Below are positions 1 to 9,650 of a stretch of 64,000 bases of DNA, piece by piece (within the stretch, counting starts at the first letter, position 1; every line of letters starts with the position of its first letter). The stretch is from positions 930,001-994,000 of the forward strand of contig NZ_JAMJPL010000001.1 of NCBI RefSeq assembly GCF_023555055.1, in the 5' to 3' direction. Position numbers and translations under genes: made by a program. The stretch is from Marinobacter sp. ATCH36. GTDB taxonomy: Bacteria; Pseudomonadota; Gammaproteobacteria; Pseudomonadales; Oleiphilaceae. The notes under the pieces were generated by a model. That model was not told the DNA's origin. It made no database searches and saw only the letters and a list, made by a program, of their open reading frames with translations.

Positions 1-193
1 GAGAGGCGGTCATCAGGCCACGCAGGCCGCCGAAGGTCTCTGTTAAATGACGTGCCAGCGCCATCACTGGCATGCCGGGAGTGCCGGTGCGAAGAAAAAT
101 GGCCAGTAGCTCCGCGTCGGACAGGCTTCCGACGCCGTGGGCTAACAGTCGCTCTCTGGGTCGTTCGTCGCTTGGCCAGTCGGTATTGGGCAT
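1..193 (-). CDS. radC: RadC family protein, N-terminal fragment
   Basis: The reverse strand opens with ATG at 193 and reads about 64 residues before the window ends. The start contains [10 protein letters not shown] and then [18 protein letters not shown], the helix-hairpin-helix-like N-terminus of RadC (UPF0758/DUF2466). RadC proteins are JAB-domain proteins once linked to DNA repair; their biochemical role is unsettled. The catalytic-like JAB domain lies outside the window. It is divergent from coaBC, with 140 bp between the two starts, an arrangement common in gammaproteobacteria. The identification rests on the N-terminal motif alone but is clear. Confidence 0.88.
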   Translation of the reverse strand, partial: MPNTDWPSDERPRERLLAHGVGSLSDAELLAIFLRTGTPGMPVMALARHLTETFGGLRGLMTAS

Positions 194-333
194 GGGTTGA
201 ATCCTTTCCGTGGTTGTCTGCGCTTCCTGCGCTTGCGTTCCCGACAGAATTCTACCATGCCGGACAGGCTGCCGGCAGCGTGCTGGCATGCTATCGTATA
301 AGCCTTTCATATTGTGACGGACACGGAGCCTTT

Positions 334-1548
334 ATGGCCGTTAAACGAATCCTGTTGGGCGTGACCGGTGGTATTGCCGCCTACAAGAGTGCGGAGCTGG
401 TCCGGCTATTGAAGAAATCCGGCCATGAGGTGCGGGTGGTGATGACCCGCGGCGCGGAAGCCTTTGTTACACCACTGACATTCCAGGCGCTCAGTGGCGA
501 GCCGGTCAGGACGTCATTGCTGGATCCGGAAGCAGAGTCGGGCATGGGGCATATCGAACTGGCGAAATGGGCAGATCAGATAGTGATTGCGCCTGCTTCA
601 GCGGACTTCATCGCACGCCTGGCCCAGGGGATGGCGGATGATTTGCTGACCACTTTGTGTTGCGCAACGGAGGCGCCGATCGCGGTGGCACCGGCGATGA
701 ACCAGGCAATGTGGAGTAATGGCCGCACTCAGCGCAATATTGCTCTGCTGGAGTCGGACCCACAGATCTGCCTGTGGGGCCCCGACCAGGGCGCGCAGGC
801 CTGTGGTGATACGGGTCCGGGTAGAATGCTGGAGCCCGCTGCGCTGCATGATCTGGTTGACGGCAATGCCCAGGGCGCGCTTTCGGGCAGGCGTGTCATT
901 ATTACAGCGGGCCCCACCCGTGAGCCCATCGATCCGGTGCGTTATATCAGCAATCACAGTTCTGGAAAAATGGGGTATGCCCTTGCTGCTGCAGCCCGGG
1001 CAGCCGGTGCAGAGGTGATCCTGGTCAGCGGCCCCGTGTCCATTTCCCAGCCTGCCGGTGTGGAGGTCCGCGGGGTAATGACGGCACAGGACATGTTGCA
1101 AGAGGCCGGACGGGCAGTTGACGAAGGCTGTGACCTGTTTATTGCCACAGCGGCGGTAGCGGATTACCGTCCGGATAGCTGTGCCGGTGACAAGATCAAG
1201 AAATCGGACGAAAGTATGAACCTGTCGCTGGTGCGCAACCCTGATACTCTTGCCACCATAGCGGCCCGGGAGGATGCACCGTTTACCGTTGGCTTCGCCG
1301 CGGAAACTCGCGACGTTGAGCACTATGCCCTCGACAAACTGACACGGAAAAAGCTCAATATGATCGTGGCCAACGACGTTTCGGCGCCGGGGCTCGGGTT
1401 CAACAGTGACGATAATGCCGTCACTGTCCTCTGGTCCCAGGGACGTCAGTCCATCGGCCCCGCTCCCAAGGCGGTTCTTGCACAACGGCTGATTGCCCTG
1501 ATTGCCGAACAACTTACCGACAATGCTGGCCCGACCGGGGCTTTCTGA
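334..1548 (+). CDS. coaBC: Bifunctional phosphopantothenoylcysteine decarboxylase / phosphopantothenate-cysteine ligase
   Basis: A 404-residue cytosolic enzyme for two successive steps of coenzyme A synthesis. The N-terminal flavoprotein (CoaC) half shows the LLGVTGGIAAYKSAEL start, the catalytic His in GHIELAKW, the PAMNQAMW motif and the active-site Cys in ACGDTGPGRM. The C-terminal CoaB half begins near residue 190 with ITAGPTREPIDPVRYISN and carries the DKIKKSDE lysine motif. The reading frame is open upstream to about position 52, but ATG at 334, six bases after GGAG, gives the normal family N-terminus. It is followed by dut with a 12-bp gap, the usual coaBC-dut pairing. Confidence 0.97.
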   Translation: MAVKRILLGVTGGIAAYKSAELVRLLKKSGHEVRVVMTRGAEAFVTPLTFQALSGEPVRTSLLDPEAESGMGHIELAKWADQIVIAPASADFIARLAQGMADDLLTTLCCATEAPIAVAPAMNQAMWSNGRTQRNIALLESDPQICLWGPDQGAQACGDTGPGRMLEPAALHDLVDGNAQGALSGRRVIITAGPTREPIDPVRYISNHSSGKMGYALAAAARAAGAEVILVSGPVSISQPAGVEVRGVMTAQDMLQEAGRAVDEGCDLFIATAAVADYRPDSCAGDKIKKSDESMNLSLVRNPDTLATIAAREDAPFTVGFAAETRDVEHYALDKLTRKKLNMIVANDVSAPGLGFNSDDNAVTVLWSQGRQSIGPAPKAVLAQRLIALIAEQLTDNAGPTGAF

Positions 1549-1560
1549 CAAGGAATATCG

Positions 1561-2022
1561 ATGACCCGAAAAACGTTTCAGGTACGCATTCTGGACGACC
1601 GTATTGGCAATACAGTGCCGTTTCCCCACTATGCTACCGAAGGCTCGGCCGGTCTTGATCTGAGGGCGTGCATTGATGAGCCTCTTACCCTGAAGCCGGG
1701 GCAGACTGAACTGATCAAAACCGGCCTTTCAATACACATCGCCGACCCGTCACTGGCAGCAATGATTCTTCCCCGCAGCGGACTGGGGCACAAGCATGGC
1801 ATTGTATTGGGCAACCTGGTGGGCCTCATCGACTCTGATTACCAGGGTGAGCTGATGGTGTCCTGCTGGAATCGCGGGCAATCCGAATTCACTGTCGAGG
1901 TTGGTGAACGTATTGCCCAGCTGGTTCTGGTGCCGGTGGTGCAGGCAGACTTTGAAGTGGTGCCTGCTTTTGATGCCAGCCAGCGCGGAGACGGCGGGTT
2001 TGGATCAACAGGGACCCGTTGA
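1561..2022 (+). CDS. dut: Deoxyuridine 5'-triphosphate nucleotidohydrolase
   Basis: Hydrolyses dUTP to dUMP and pyrophosphate. This keeps uracil out of DNA and supplies the dTMP pathway. At 153 residues it has normal length for the homotrimeric family. Visible motifs are GSAGLDLRA (motif 1), [10 protein letters not shown] (motif 2), [10 protein letters not shown] with the catalytic Asp (motif 3), and the C-terminal arm [10 protein letters not shown] (motif 5). It sits directly behind coaBC and ahead of algC, a conserved coaBC-dut-algC order in pseudomonads and relatives. All key motifs are intact. Confidence 0.97.
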   Translation: MTRKTFQVRILDDRIGNTVPFPHYATEGSAGLDLRACIDEPLTLKPGQTELIKTGLSIHIADPSLAAMILPRSGLGHKHGIVLGNLVGLIDSDYQGELMVSCWNRGQSEFTVEVGERIAQLVLVPVVQADFEVVPAFDASQRGDGGFGSTGTR

Positions 2023-2108
2023 GGTTGCAGACGCAGAACAGTGTTCAGGGTCTATACTTCCCTGATAAATGAAGAATCCGGGCGAATATAACACCAGCAG
2101 GATGGACT

Positions 2109-4739
2109 ATGAGGCTTGGCAAAAAGAAGAACTCTGATGAGGCTGCACCTGACAAGAATCCAGACAGGGAGCAGGCAAAAAAACAGAGCAAAGACAAGAA
2201 GTCGGCGGGTGGTCCTCAGCATAAACGGCTGAGTTCCGTTTCTGTCAGCCAGGCTCTGGTCGTTGTCCTGGCAGGGGCTGTGTCGGCAGCCCTGCTTTAT
2301 TTTCTGTTTGCTGCTCCTTCCGAATCCCGTCGCTATGAAATCCAGGCCGCCCTGGAGGCCGACACGGCTGCGGTCAGGATTAACCAACAGCTTTCGTTGC
2401 TTCAGTCTGCAGTGGAAGGTATAGCCGCGCAGGATCATGTGCTGGCTGCACTGCGTGGTGAATCATCCACTGACGATGCAGCCTCGGAGCTTGTTGGTAC
2501 GCTGCCAGGGATCGAAGCGGTTTACCTGTTCCCCTACGATGATATTCCTCGCAGTGCCAGCGCACCTACACTGGGCTTCGCCGGTCTTGATCTGGCGCGG
2601 CGGGCTGAAACCGGCCAGAGACTCTATCCGGATGCCTTTCCGCGTAACGGCCAGTGGTACCTGCAGATGGCTGCCCCGGTTCGTAACCCCCAGAGTCGTG
2701 CTGTCGCCGGCAGTGTACTGATGGTTTTCAGCACCGAGCAGTTGCAACCACTGATGTCTGGCGTTAACGAGGAACTGGGAGGGCAGTTCTCGCTGGTGCA
2801 ATCCGTCAGCGGATCAAGTCGCACCATTGTCAGTCAGGGCAGTGGCAATGGGCCGGTTCAGACGCGTGACCTTGCCAACCCGGACTGGGAATTGCAGTAC
2901 AGGCCCGCTTCGGCACCCACCCCGCTTTTCAACAGCACGCTGGCGATCATCCTTGTTTTTGTCCCCGCACTGATTGCTGGCATTGTTGTCTGGCTGCTTC
3001 TTGGTAATGCCCAGAGAGGGCTGCGGCAGGATGTCACGGTGCTGATCCAGTGGGCCCACAAAGTATTTGGTGGTGAAAGGATAAAACCACCCACGCTGAA
3101 GTGGGACATGGTGGCGTCGACCGCTGAGGTGCTTCACCGACTGTCCCAGGTGGTGGAAAAACGTGTGGCCAAGGCCGCTGAATCTGTGCGTCCGAAGGCG
3201 GGCAAAGGTGGACAGGCAACGAAGCCCGCTGCCGACGAGCCCCTGTTCCAGGACAAGGACATGCTCGATATCGACATGCTGGACGGTGACGACGATGTGC
3301 TGGGCTTTGGTGGGTCCGGTGGCACAGACGATACGCCGGACGTGGAAGAGGTGCATCTGCCGGAAGCCGAGGTTTCCGACACCATTTTCCGGGCCTATGA
3401 CATCCGCGGTATCGTTGACGAGACCCTGACGCCCGATATCGTGACGGTGATCGGTCAGGCTATCGGCAGCGAAGCCATAGCGCGTGGTGTGGACAGCCTG
3501 TGTATCGGCTATGATGGGCGTCATTCCAGCCCAGAACTGGCTGATGCCCTCGCCCGGGGTGTTATGGCAACCGGATGCAACGTTGTCCATGTAGGGGCGG
3601 TACCAACACCCGTGCTCTATTTTGCAACCCATGAATTGGGCACTGGTTCCGGGGTCATGGTGACTGGCAGCCACAATCCGGCCAATTACAACGGTCTCAA
3701 AATCATGCTGGGGGGTGAAACCCTGTCCGGTGAGGCCATCCAGAACCTGTTGCAGCGAATCCGTACCGGTGATTTTGCCAGCGGTCATGGCGGCCAGTCC
3801 TCGGAAGACGTGCGCCGGGCATACCTGGACCGCATAGTCGGCGACATCGCGGTTGCGGCTCCCCTCAAGGTCGTTCTGGATGCCGGCAACGGCATCGCGG
3901 GTGAGCTGGGGCCGCTACTGATTGAGGAACTGGGCTGCGAAGTGATTCCACTTTACTGCGAAGTGGATGGCGACTTTCCCAATCACCACCCGGACCCCGG
4001 CAAGCCCGAAAACCTGGTGGATCTGATTGAACGGGTGAAGTCTGAAGGCGCAGACATCGGGCTGGCCTTCGACGGCGATGGCGACCGCCTGGGCGTGGTG
4101 ACCAACACTGGCAAGATTATCTGGCCTGATCGGCTGCTGATGCTCTTTGCCCGCGATGTGGTTTCGCGCAATCCGGGTGCCGATGTGCTTTATGACGTGA
4201 AATGCAGCCGCCGCCTGGCAGGGGTGATTTCCGAGGCCGGTGGGCGGCCGATCATGTGGAAATCCGGCCATTCCCTGATGAAAGCGAAAATGAAGGAAAC
4301 CGGGGCGCTGTTAGCCGGCGAGATGAGTGGCCACATTTTCTTCGGTGAGCGCTGGCTGGGCTTTGATGATGGCCTGTACTCCGCCGCCAGGCTGCTGGAA
4401 ATCCTCGGTATCGAGGACCGTCATTGTGACGAGGTCTTCGAGGATTTCCCCGAGGATATCAGCACGCCGGAGCTGAATGTGAGTGTGTCGGAAGAGACCA
4501 AGTTCGAGTTGATGGAGCGCCTCGCGAAAGAGGGCAGCTTTGGCGAGGCCAATATCAGCACTATTGACGGTATTCGTGTGGAATACACCGATGGCTGGGG
4601 ACTGTGCCGTGCTTCCAACACCACGCCGGTTCTGGTGCTGCGCTTCGAGGCCGAAACGGAGGAAGCACTGGAGCGCATCAAGGCTGTTTTCCGGGAACAG
4701 CTGCAGAAAGTGGCGCCGGATCTTGTCGCGGACTTCTGA
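2109..4739 (+). CDS. algC: Phosphomannomutase/phosphoglucomutase with membrane-anchored N-terminal extension
   Basis: The 876-residue product has two parts. Residues from about 420 on are a complete alpha-D-phosphohexomutase: the phosphoserine loop VMVTGSHNPANYNGL, the metal loop AFDGDGDRLGVV, the sugar-binding GEMSGHIFFGE and the phosphate-binding RASNTTPVLVLRF. This enzyme interconverts the 1- and 6-phosphates of mannose and glucose for LPS and exopolysaccharide. The first 420 residues hold a basic cytoplasmic tail, a membrane segment near residues 50-70, a probable periplasmic domain, a second membrane segment near 275-298 (LAIILVFVPALIAGIVVWLL) and an acidic linker. The GGA-type ribosome site before 2109 supports the long start. 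Long AlgC forms are known in pseudomonads; the function of the extension is not clear. Confidence 0.93.
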   Translation: MRLGKKKNSDEAAPDKNPDREQAKKQSKDKKSAGGPQHKRLSSVSVSQALVVVLAGAVSAALLYFLFAAPSESRRYEIQAALEADTAAVRINQQLSLLQSAVEGIAAQDHVLAALRGESSTDDAASELVGTLPGIEAVYLFPYDDIPRSASAPTLGFAGLDLARRAETGQRLYPDAFPRNGQWYLQMAAPVRNPQSRAVAGSVLMVFSTEQLQPLMSGVNEELGGQFSLVQSVSGSSRTIVSQGSGNGPVQTRDLANPDWELQYRPASAPTPLFNSTLAIILVFVPALIAGIVVWLLLGNAQRGLRQDVTVLIQWAHKVFGGERIKPPTLKWDMVASTAEVLHRLSQVVEKRVAKAAESVRPKAGKGGQATKPAADEPLFQDKDMLDIDMLDGDDDVLGFGGSGGTDDTPDVEEVHLPEAEVSDTIFRAYDIRGIVDETLTPDIVTVIGQAIGSEAIARGVDSLCIGYDGRHSSPELADALARGVMATGCNVVHVGAVPTPVLYFATHELGTGSGVMVTGSHNPANYNGLKIMLGGETLSGEAIQNLLQRIRTGDFASGHGGQSSEDVRRAYLDRIVGDIAVAAPLKVVLDAGNGIAGELGPLLIEELGCEVIPLYCEVDGDFPNHHPDPGKPENLVDLIERVKSEGADIGLAFDGDGDRLGVVTNTGKIIWPDRLLMLFARDVVSRNPGADVLYDVKCSRRLAGVISEAGGRPIMWKSGHSLMKAKMKETGALLAGEMSGHIFFGERWLGFDDGLYSAARLLEILGIEDRHCDEVFEDFPEDISTPELNVSVSEETKFELMERLAKEGSFGEANISTIDGIRVEYTDGWGLCRASNTTPVLVLRFEAETEEALERIKAVFREQLQKVAPDLVADF

Positions 4740-4797
4740 AGGCTCTGGAATAATCGCAAAACCCATTATTGGATTTTTGACTAACAAGGCAATGTGA

Positions 4798-5694
<897 letters not shown>

Positions 5695-5719
5695 TCGCAT
5701 CTTCCGGGAGGACCGACTG

Positions 5720-6973
5720 ATGAAGCGCCTGCTCACCTTTGTGGTTGTACTGGCCCTGATTGGCTATCTGTTGTTTAAGGGGGCGGTCTGGTGGCTGGCG
5801 GATCAGAGACTTGCCGAAGCCCGCAAGGCGGTGGAAGACGTTGGCGTGATTGATCGGGGGGAGATCCGTTCCGGAATCGAAGGTCGGCTGGTGCTGGGCA
5901 ATGGCAGTTATCAGGATTTCCGTCTGACCCGGCCCGTGGAGTTCGACCGTCTGATGTTCAACGCAGGCTCCCCACTGGTGTTGCTCAGCGCGCTGCTGGA
6001 TCCGTCGGACCTTCCTCGCCACTGGTCGCTGCAGGCCGAGAACTTGCGCCTGGTGCTGGATGCCAACATGTTCCGCAACTGGGTCACCGCCGGCAGTGAC
6101 ATGACGCCGGCCCTGTTTTCACCCGTTTGTGGTCCCGATCATCGCCAGCAGCTGGGTAGCGGCGACTTGCTCCGGCTCGGGGTCTCTGGTGTGTCTGGAG
6201 AGGCGCTCCTGCTCCAGGGCGGTGATGGTGTTTACGGGGAACTGACGACCGTCAATGCCGGCAGTGTGGAAATGGATTGGCCCGGTGCACGGCTCAATCC
6301 CCAGGATCTGTGGGGCATTGTCGACTCCACTACGTCCGCGATGACGGTAACGTTGCGGGACGGTGGCCTGATGCGCAGGGTGGCAGCCTATTGTTCCCGC
6401 GAGTCCGGAGTGGAGACCGGCGAATGGACCAGCATCGTTATGGATGCTTTCAGTGACGCACTCAGGGCCCGCGGTTTCAGCGCCAGTGACCAGTTGCTCG
6501 CACTCTATCGTCAGTGGCTGACCGAAGGTGGTGAGCTTACTCTGGAAGTGGACCCGTCTGCTCCGGTGTGGGGTGTGCCCGTGAAGGATGACGAGGAAAC
6601 CGGGGAAGCGGGTCTGAATGTTCGTTATAACCGCTCGGAAGTGCCGGATGTCTATTTGACTCGCATAGAGCCGGAGTTGCCGGAACAGCCGGAAGCCATG
6701 CTGGAGCCGGTTGTCAGTGGTGATAACGGTGATGGCAGTGCCGACATTGTTGCCGGATGGAATTCCGCCGACAAAGCCGATGCCGAATCCTGGCTTGGAC
6801 GGACGGTGAGAGTCACCCTGGAGAATGGTAATGTTGTGGAAGGTCGCCTGGTAAACGTAGGTGACTCGCGAATAGAAATCGCGCGGCTGACCAATGGTGG
6901 CGAGGTTGCCTATCCCATTGCCATTCGACTGATTGCAACTTTTGAGGTCTGGCGTCGAGGTCAGGCCCGCTAG
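5720..6973 (+). CDS. Membrane-anchored protein of unknown function in the arg cluster
   Basis: I do not recognise this 417-residue protein. It begins with one N-terminal membrane segment (LLTFVVVLALIGYLLF), followed by a soluble, probably periplasmic region. A proline/glutamate-rich linker lies near residues 310-340. A compact C-terminal segment (WLGRTVRVTLENGNVVEGRL) looks like a small beta-barrel of SH3/Sm type; that fold call is an impression. A strong GGGAGGA ribosome site precedes ATG 5720. It lies 25 bp after argB and 26 bp before argE, which places it in an arginine operon without implying a role in arginine synthesis. Confidence 0.75.
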   Translation: MKRLLTFVVVLALIGYLLFKGAVWWLADQRLAEARKAVEDVGVIDRGEIRSGIEGRLVLGNGSYQDFRLTRPVEFDRLMFNAGSPLVLLSALLDPSDLPRHWSLQAENLRLVLDANMFRNWVTAGSDMTPALFSPVCGPDHRQQLGSGDLLRLGVSGVSGEALLLQGGDGVYGELTTVNAGSVEMDWPGARLNPQDLWGIVDSTTSAMTVTLRDGGLMRRVAAYCSRESGVETGEWTSIVMDAFSDALRARGFSASDQLLALYRQWLTEGGELTLEVDPSAPVWGVPVKDDEETGEAGLNVRYNRSEVPDVYLTRIEPELPEQPEAMLEPVVSGDNGDGSADIVAGWNSADKADAESWLGRTVRVTLENGNVVEGRLVNVGDSRIEIARLTNGGEVAYPIAIRLIATFEVWRRGQAR

Positions 6974-6999
6974 CCCGGAAACGGGGCGGAGTACTGTAT

Positions 7000-8160
7000 A
7001 TGTCCGGATCCACACAACATCTGCCCGGCATTCGTGAAATGCTGACGAAGCTGATTTCCCAGCCTTCGATCAGCAGTGCCTCTGCGGAATGGGACCAGAC
7101 CAACGAGCCGGTGGTCCGCACCCTGGCAGAATGGCTGAAGCCCATGGGTTTTAGCGTCGAGCTACTTGAAGTTCCGGGAATGCCCGGCAAGTACAATATG
7201 ATTGCTACCCTGGGCAGCGGCCCGGGTGGCCTGGTGCTTTCAGGCCATACGGACACTGTGCCGTTTGACGACAAACGCTGGCAAAGCGACCCGTTTACCC
7301 TGACCGAGCGGGACGACCGCTGGTACGGTCTGGGCACCTGTGACATGAAAGGGTTTTTTCCGTTGGCAATCGAAGCGGCCAAGGCCTTCGTGGGTGAGGA
7401 ACTGAAACAACCGCTGATCATCCTTGCCACGGCTGATGAAGAAAGCTCCATGAACGGCGCCCGCGCATTGGCAGAAGCTGGCCGGCCCAAGGGCCGCTAT
7501 GCGGTGATTGGCGAGCCCACCGGCCTTAAACCTGTGCGCATGCACAAAGGCATCATGATGGAGCGCCTGGTGTTCGAGGGCCAGTCCGGCCACTCCTCGG
7601 ATCCGTCCCTGGGTCGCAACGCTATGGAGGGTATGCACGAGGCGTTGGGCGAGCTGCTGTCCTTGCGCGCCGGCTGGCAGGCGAAATACAGCAACCCCAA
7701 CTTCAAGGTGCAGGTACCCACCATGAACCTGGGCTGCATCCACGGCGGCGACAACCCCAACCGCATCTGCGCCCGCTGCGAATTGCATTTCGACCTGCGA
7801 CCGCTGCCGGGAATGGATATGAATGGACTGCGCCAGGAGATCCTGCACAAACTGCAGCCACTGGCCAAAAGCCGCGAGCTTTCGATGGAGTTTGAGCCGT
7901 TGTTCGATGGCGTTCCTCCATTCGAAACGCCGGCCGATGCGGAACTGGTGAGGGCCTGCGAAAAACTCACGGGCCACACCGCAGAGGCGGTCGCCTTTGC
8001 AACGGAAGCACCCTGGTTGCAGAAACTGGGACTGGAAACCCTGGTTATGGGCCCCGGCTACATCGACCAAGCCCATCAACCCGATGAGTTTCTCGAATTG
8101 TCCCAGCTGGACCCGGCGGTACGAATCCTTAAGGGATTAATCAAAGAGTTCTGCCTTTAA
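7000..8160 (+). CDS. argE: Acetylornithine deacetylase
   Basis: Removes the acetyl group from N-acetylornithine to give ornithine, in the linear arginine pathway. The 386-residue product has the M20 metallopeptidase metal ligands in order: SGHTDTVPF, GTCDMKGFF, the catalytic TADEESS, then GEPTGLKPV and, near the C-terminus, a final His in DQAHQPDEF. Length matches ArgE of Escherichia coli. GGAG eight bases before ATG 7000 fixes the start. A long hairpin repeat (8192-8302) follows the stop, then argA. The presence of argB, argE and argA together supports deacetylase over the related DapE. Confidence 0.93.
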   Translation: MSGSTQHLPGIREMLTKLISQPSISSASAEWDQTNEPVVRTLAEWLKPMGFSVELLEVPGMPGKYNMIATLGSGPGGLVLSGHTDTVPFDDKRWQSDPFTLTERDDRWYGLGTCDMKGFFPLAIEAAKAFVGEELKQPLIILATADEESSMNGARALAEAGRPKGRYAVIGEPTGLKPVRMHKGIMMERLVFEGQSGHSSDPSLGRNAMEGMHEALGELLSLRAGWQAKYSNPNFKVQVPTMNLGCIHGGDNPNRICARCELHFDLRPLPGMDMNGLRQEILHKLQPLAKSRELSMEFEPLFDGVPPFETPADAELVRACEKLTGHTAEAVAFATEAPWLQKLGLETLVMGPGYIDQAHQPDEFLELSQLDPAVRILKGLIKEFCL

Positions 8161-8191
8161 TCCCCAAGTAGGCAGCGCAAAAGTATAACGA

Positions 8192-8302
8192 GGGTGTTGG
8201 CGGGGAGCTTTCCCAAAACCGTGGAGCGCCATGGATGGCGCGACCGAGCCCTACAGAGACGTATTCACGGGCGTGTTTTGGGAGAGCTCCCCGCCAACAC
8301 CC
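8192..8302 (+). repeat. Long hairpin repeat, copy 1 (core type A)
   Basis: Inverted arms at 8192-8219 and 8275-8302 match at 27 of 28 positions; the one exception is a T:G wobble. Between them lies a 55-bp core (8220-8274) containing the internal palindrome GCGCCAT-GG-ATGGCGC (8226-8241) and the shared segment GAGCCCTACA. The core matches copy 6 at 52 of 55 positions in inverted orientation, while the arms do not match. It lies between argE and argA. No T-run follows the right arm, so it is not an ordinary Rho-independent terminator on this strand. Confidence 0.9.
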
Positions 8303-8339
8303 GGATGGTTTAAAAGCTGAAGGCGCGCAGGAGAAGAGT

Positions 8340-9650
8340 TTGAAATCGAACGAATGGTTGCACGGATTTCGCCACTCATCGCCCTACATTAACGCTCACC
8401 GTGGTCGTACAGTGGTTTTGACCATAGGGGGTGATGCTATCGCTCACGGCAATCTGATCAATATTATTCATGATATTGCGTTGCTCAGCAGTCTGGGAAT
8501 ACGTCTTGTCGTGGCCTTTGGTGCGAGGCCTCAGATTCAAACACGTTTGGATAGTGCACAGGAGGAATCCAGCTTTCACCGTGGCTTGAGAGTAACACCA
8601 GAGCAGCAGTTACCACTGGTGCTGGAAGCTATCGGTGGCTTGCGCGCATTTCTGGAGAGCCAGTTGTCCATGGGGCTCGTTAATTCGCCCATGCATAACG
8701 CGCGAATTCGGGTAAGTAGTGGCAATTACGTGACCGCGCGGCCCGTGGGTGTTCTGGACGGGATCGATTTCGGCCACACCGGACGGGTGCGTCGGGTGGA
8801 TGTCGCTGGCATCGAGAAGCTGCTGGAGCTGGGGCATATAGTACTGTTGCCGCCGCTCGGGTATTCGCCCACGGGTGATGCCTTCAACCTGTCCTACGAA
8901 GATGTCGGGGGCCAGGTAGCCGCTGCGCTGCAGGCTGAAAAGCTGATTATGTATACCGAGAACCAGGGGCTGCTGGACGACGATGGCCAGCTGATGCGTG
9001 AGCTGTCCGCCCGGCAGGCTTCGGACCGGCTGGCGGCGGGCATGGTTCAGGGCCATGACGGAGATTTGCTGCGGGCTGCCTGTGATGCCTGTGTCAGGGG
9101 GGTGCGCCGGGCTCACATCATCAGCTATGTGGATGATGGCGCATTGCTGGAGGAACTGTTCACCCGTGATGGCTCCGGAACCCTGGTCAGCAGTGATAAC
9201 TACGAGCAGGTTCGTCAGGCCAGGGTGGAGGACATTGGTGGCATACTGGGGCTGATCCAGCCGCTGGAGGAGCAGGGCGTCCTGGTGCGGCGCTCCCGGG
9301 AAATGCTGGAAACGGATATTGGCAGTTTTGTGGTGGCTGAGCGCGACGGCACGATAGTGGGGTGTGCGGCGATTTATCACTATCCCGATGAGAGTGCCGC
9401 TGAACTGTCCTGTTTCGCCGTGGATCAGGCCTACCGCCGCGCCGGCCGTGGGGATGAGATTCTGGCTATGATCGAGAAGCTTGCCAAGGGGCAGGGTATC
9501 CAGCGCTTGTTTGCACTGACCACGCAGACCGAGCACTGGTTCCGGGAGCGTGGTTTCCAGCCATCGACCGTGCGAGAGCTGCCGGGGCTTAAACTGGCGT
9601 CCTACAACACCCAGAGAAACTCAAAGGTCTTCGTGAAAGCGCTGGCCTAA
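8340..9650 (+). CDS. argA: Amino-acid N-acetyltransferase (N-acetylglutamate synthase)
   Basis: Acetylates glutamate with acetyl-CoA, the first step of arginine synthesis. The 436-residue protein has an N-terminal amino acid kinase-like arginine-sensing domain (residues about 1-290; VVAFGARPQIQTRL, LLPPLGYSPTGDAFNL) and a C-terminal GNAT acetyltransferase domain (VRRSREMLE, AVDQAYRRAGRGDEIL, HWFRERGFQP). I chose TTG at 8340. It has AGGAG six bases upstream and gives an N-terminus (KSNEWLHGFRHSSPYINAHR) that aligns with Pseudomonas ArgA. The in-frame ATG at 8235 lies inside hairpin copy 1 and would add a meaningless extension. The 3' end overlaps the convergent peptidase gene by 30 bp. Confidence 0.93.
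   Translation: MKSNEWLHGFRHSSPYINAHRGRTVVLTIGGDAIAHGNLINIIHDIALLSSLGIRLVVAFGARPQIQTRLDSAQEESSFHRGLRVTPEQQLPLVLEAIGGLRAFLESQLSMGLVNSPMHNARIRVSSGNYVTARPVGVLDGIDFGHTGRVRRVDVAGIEKLLELGHIVLLPPLGYSPTGDAFNLSYEDVGGQVAAALQAEKLIMYTENQGLLDDDGQLMRELSARQASDRLAAGMVQGHDGDLLRAACDACVRGVRRAHIISYVDDGALLEELFTRDGSGTLVSSDNYEQVRQARVEDIGGILGLIQPLEEQGVLVRRSREMLETDIGSFVVAERDGTIVGCAAIYHYPDESAAELSCFAVDQAYRRAGRGDEILAMIEKLAKGQGIQRLFALTTQTEHWFRERGFQPSTVRELPGLKLASYNTQRNSKVFVKALA

Noticed and set aside
52..333. N-terminal extension of coaBC
   Set aside because: The frame is open upstream, but this part overlaps the divergent radC start, has no likeness to CoaC, and ATG 334 has a good ribosome site and the family N-terminus.
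598..1629. Long reverse-strand open frame across coaBC
   Set aside because: It lies opposite a fully motif-bearing gene, has no family likeness and is the sort of shadow expected in GC-rich DNA. Many similar antisense frames (for example opposite algC, lptD and the RND permease) were left out for the same reason.
8192..8302. Reading the hairpin repeats as integron attC sites
   Set aside because: attC sites share conserved terminal 7-bp boxes with variable centres. Here the centre is conserved and the outer ends vary, and no integrase or cassette array is present.
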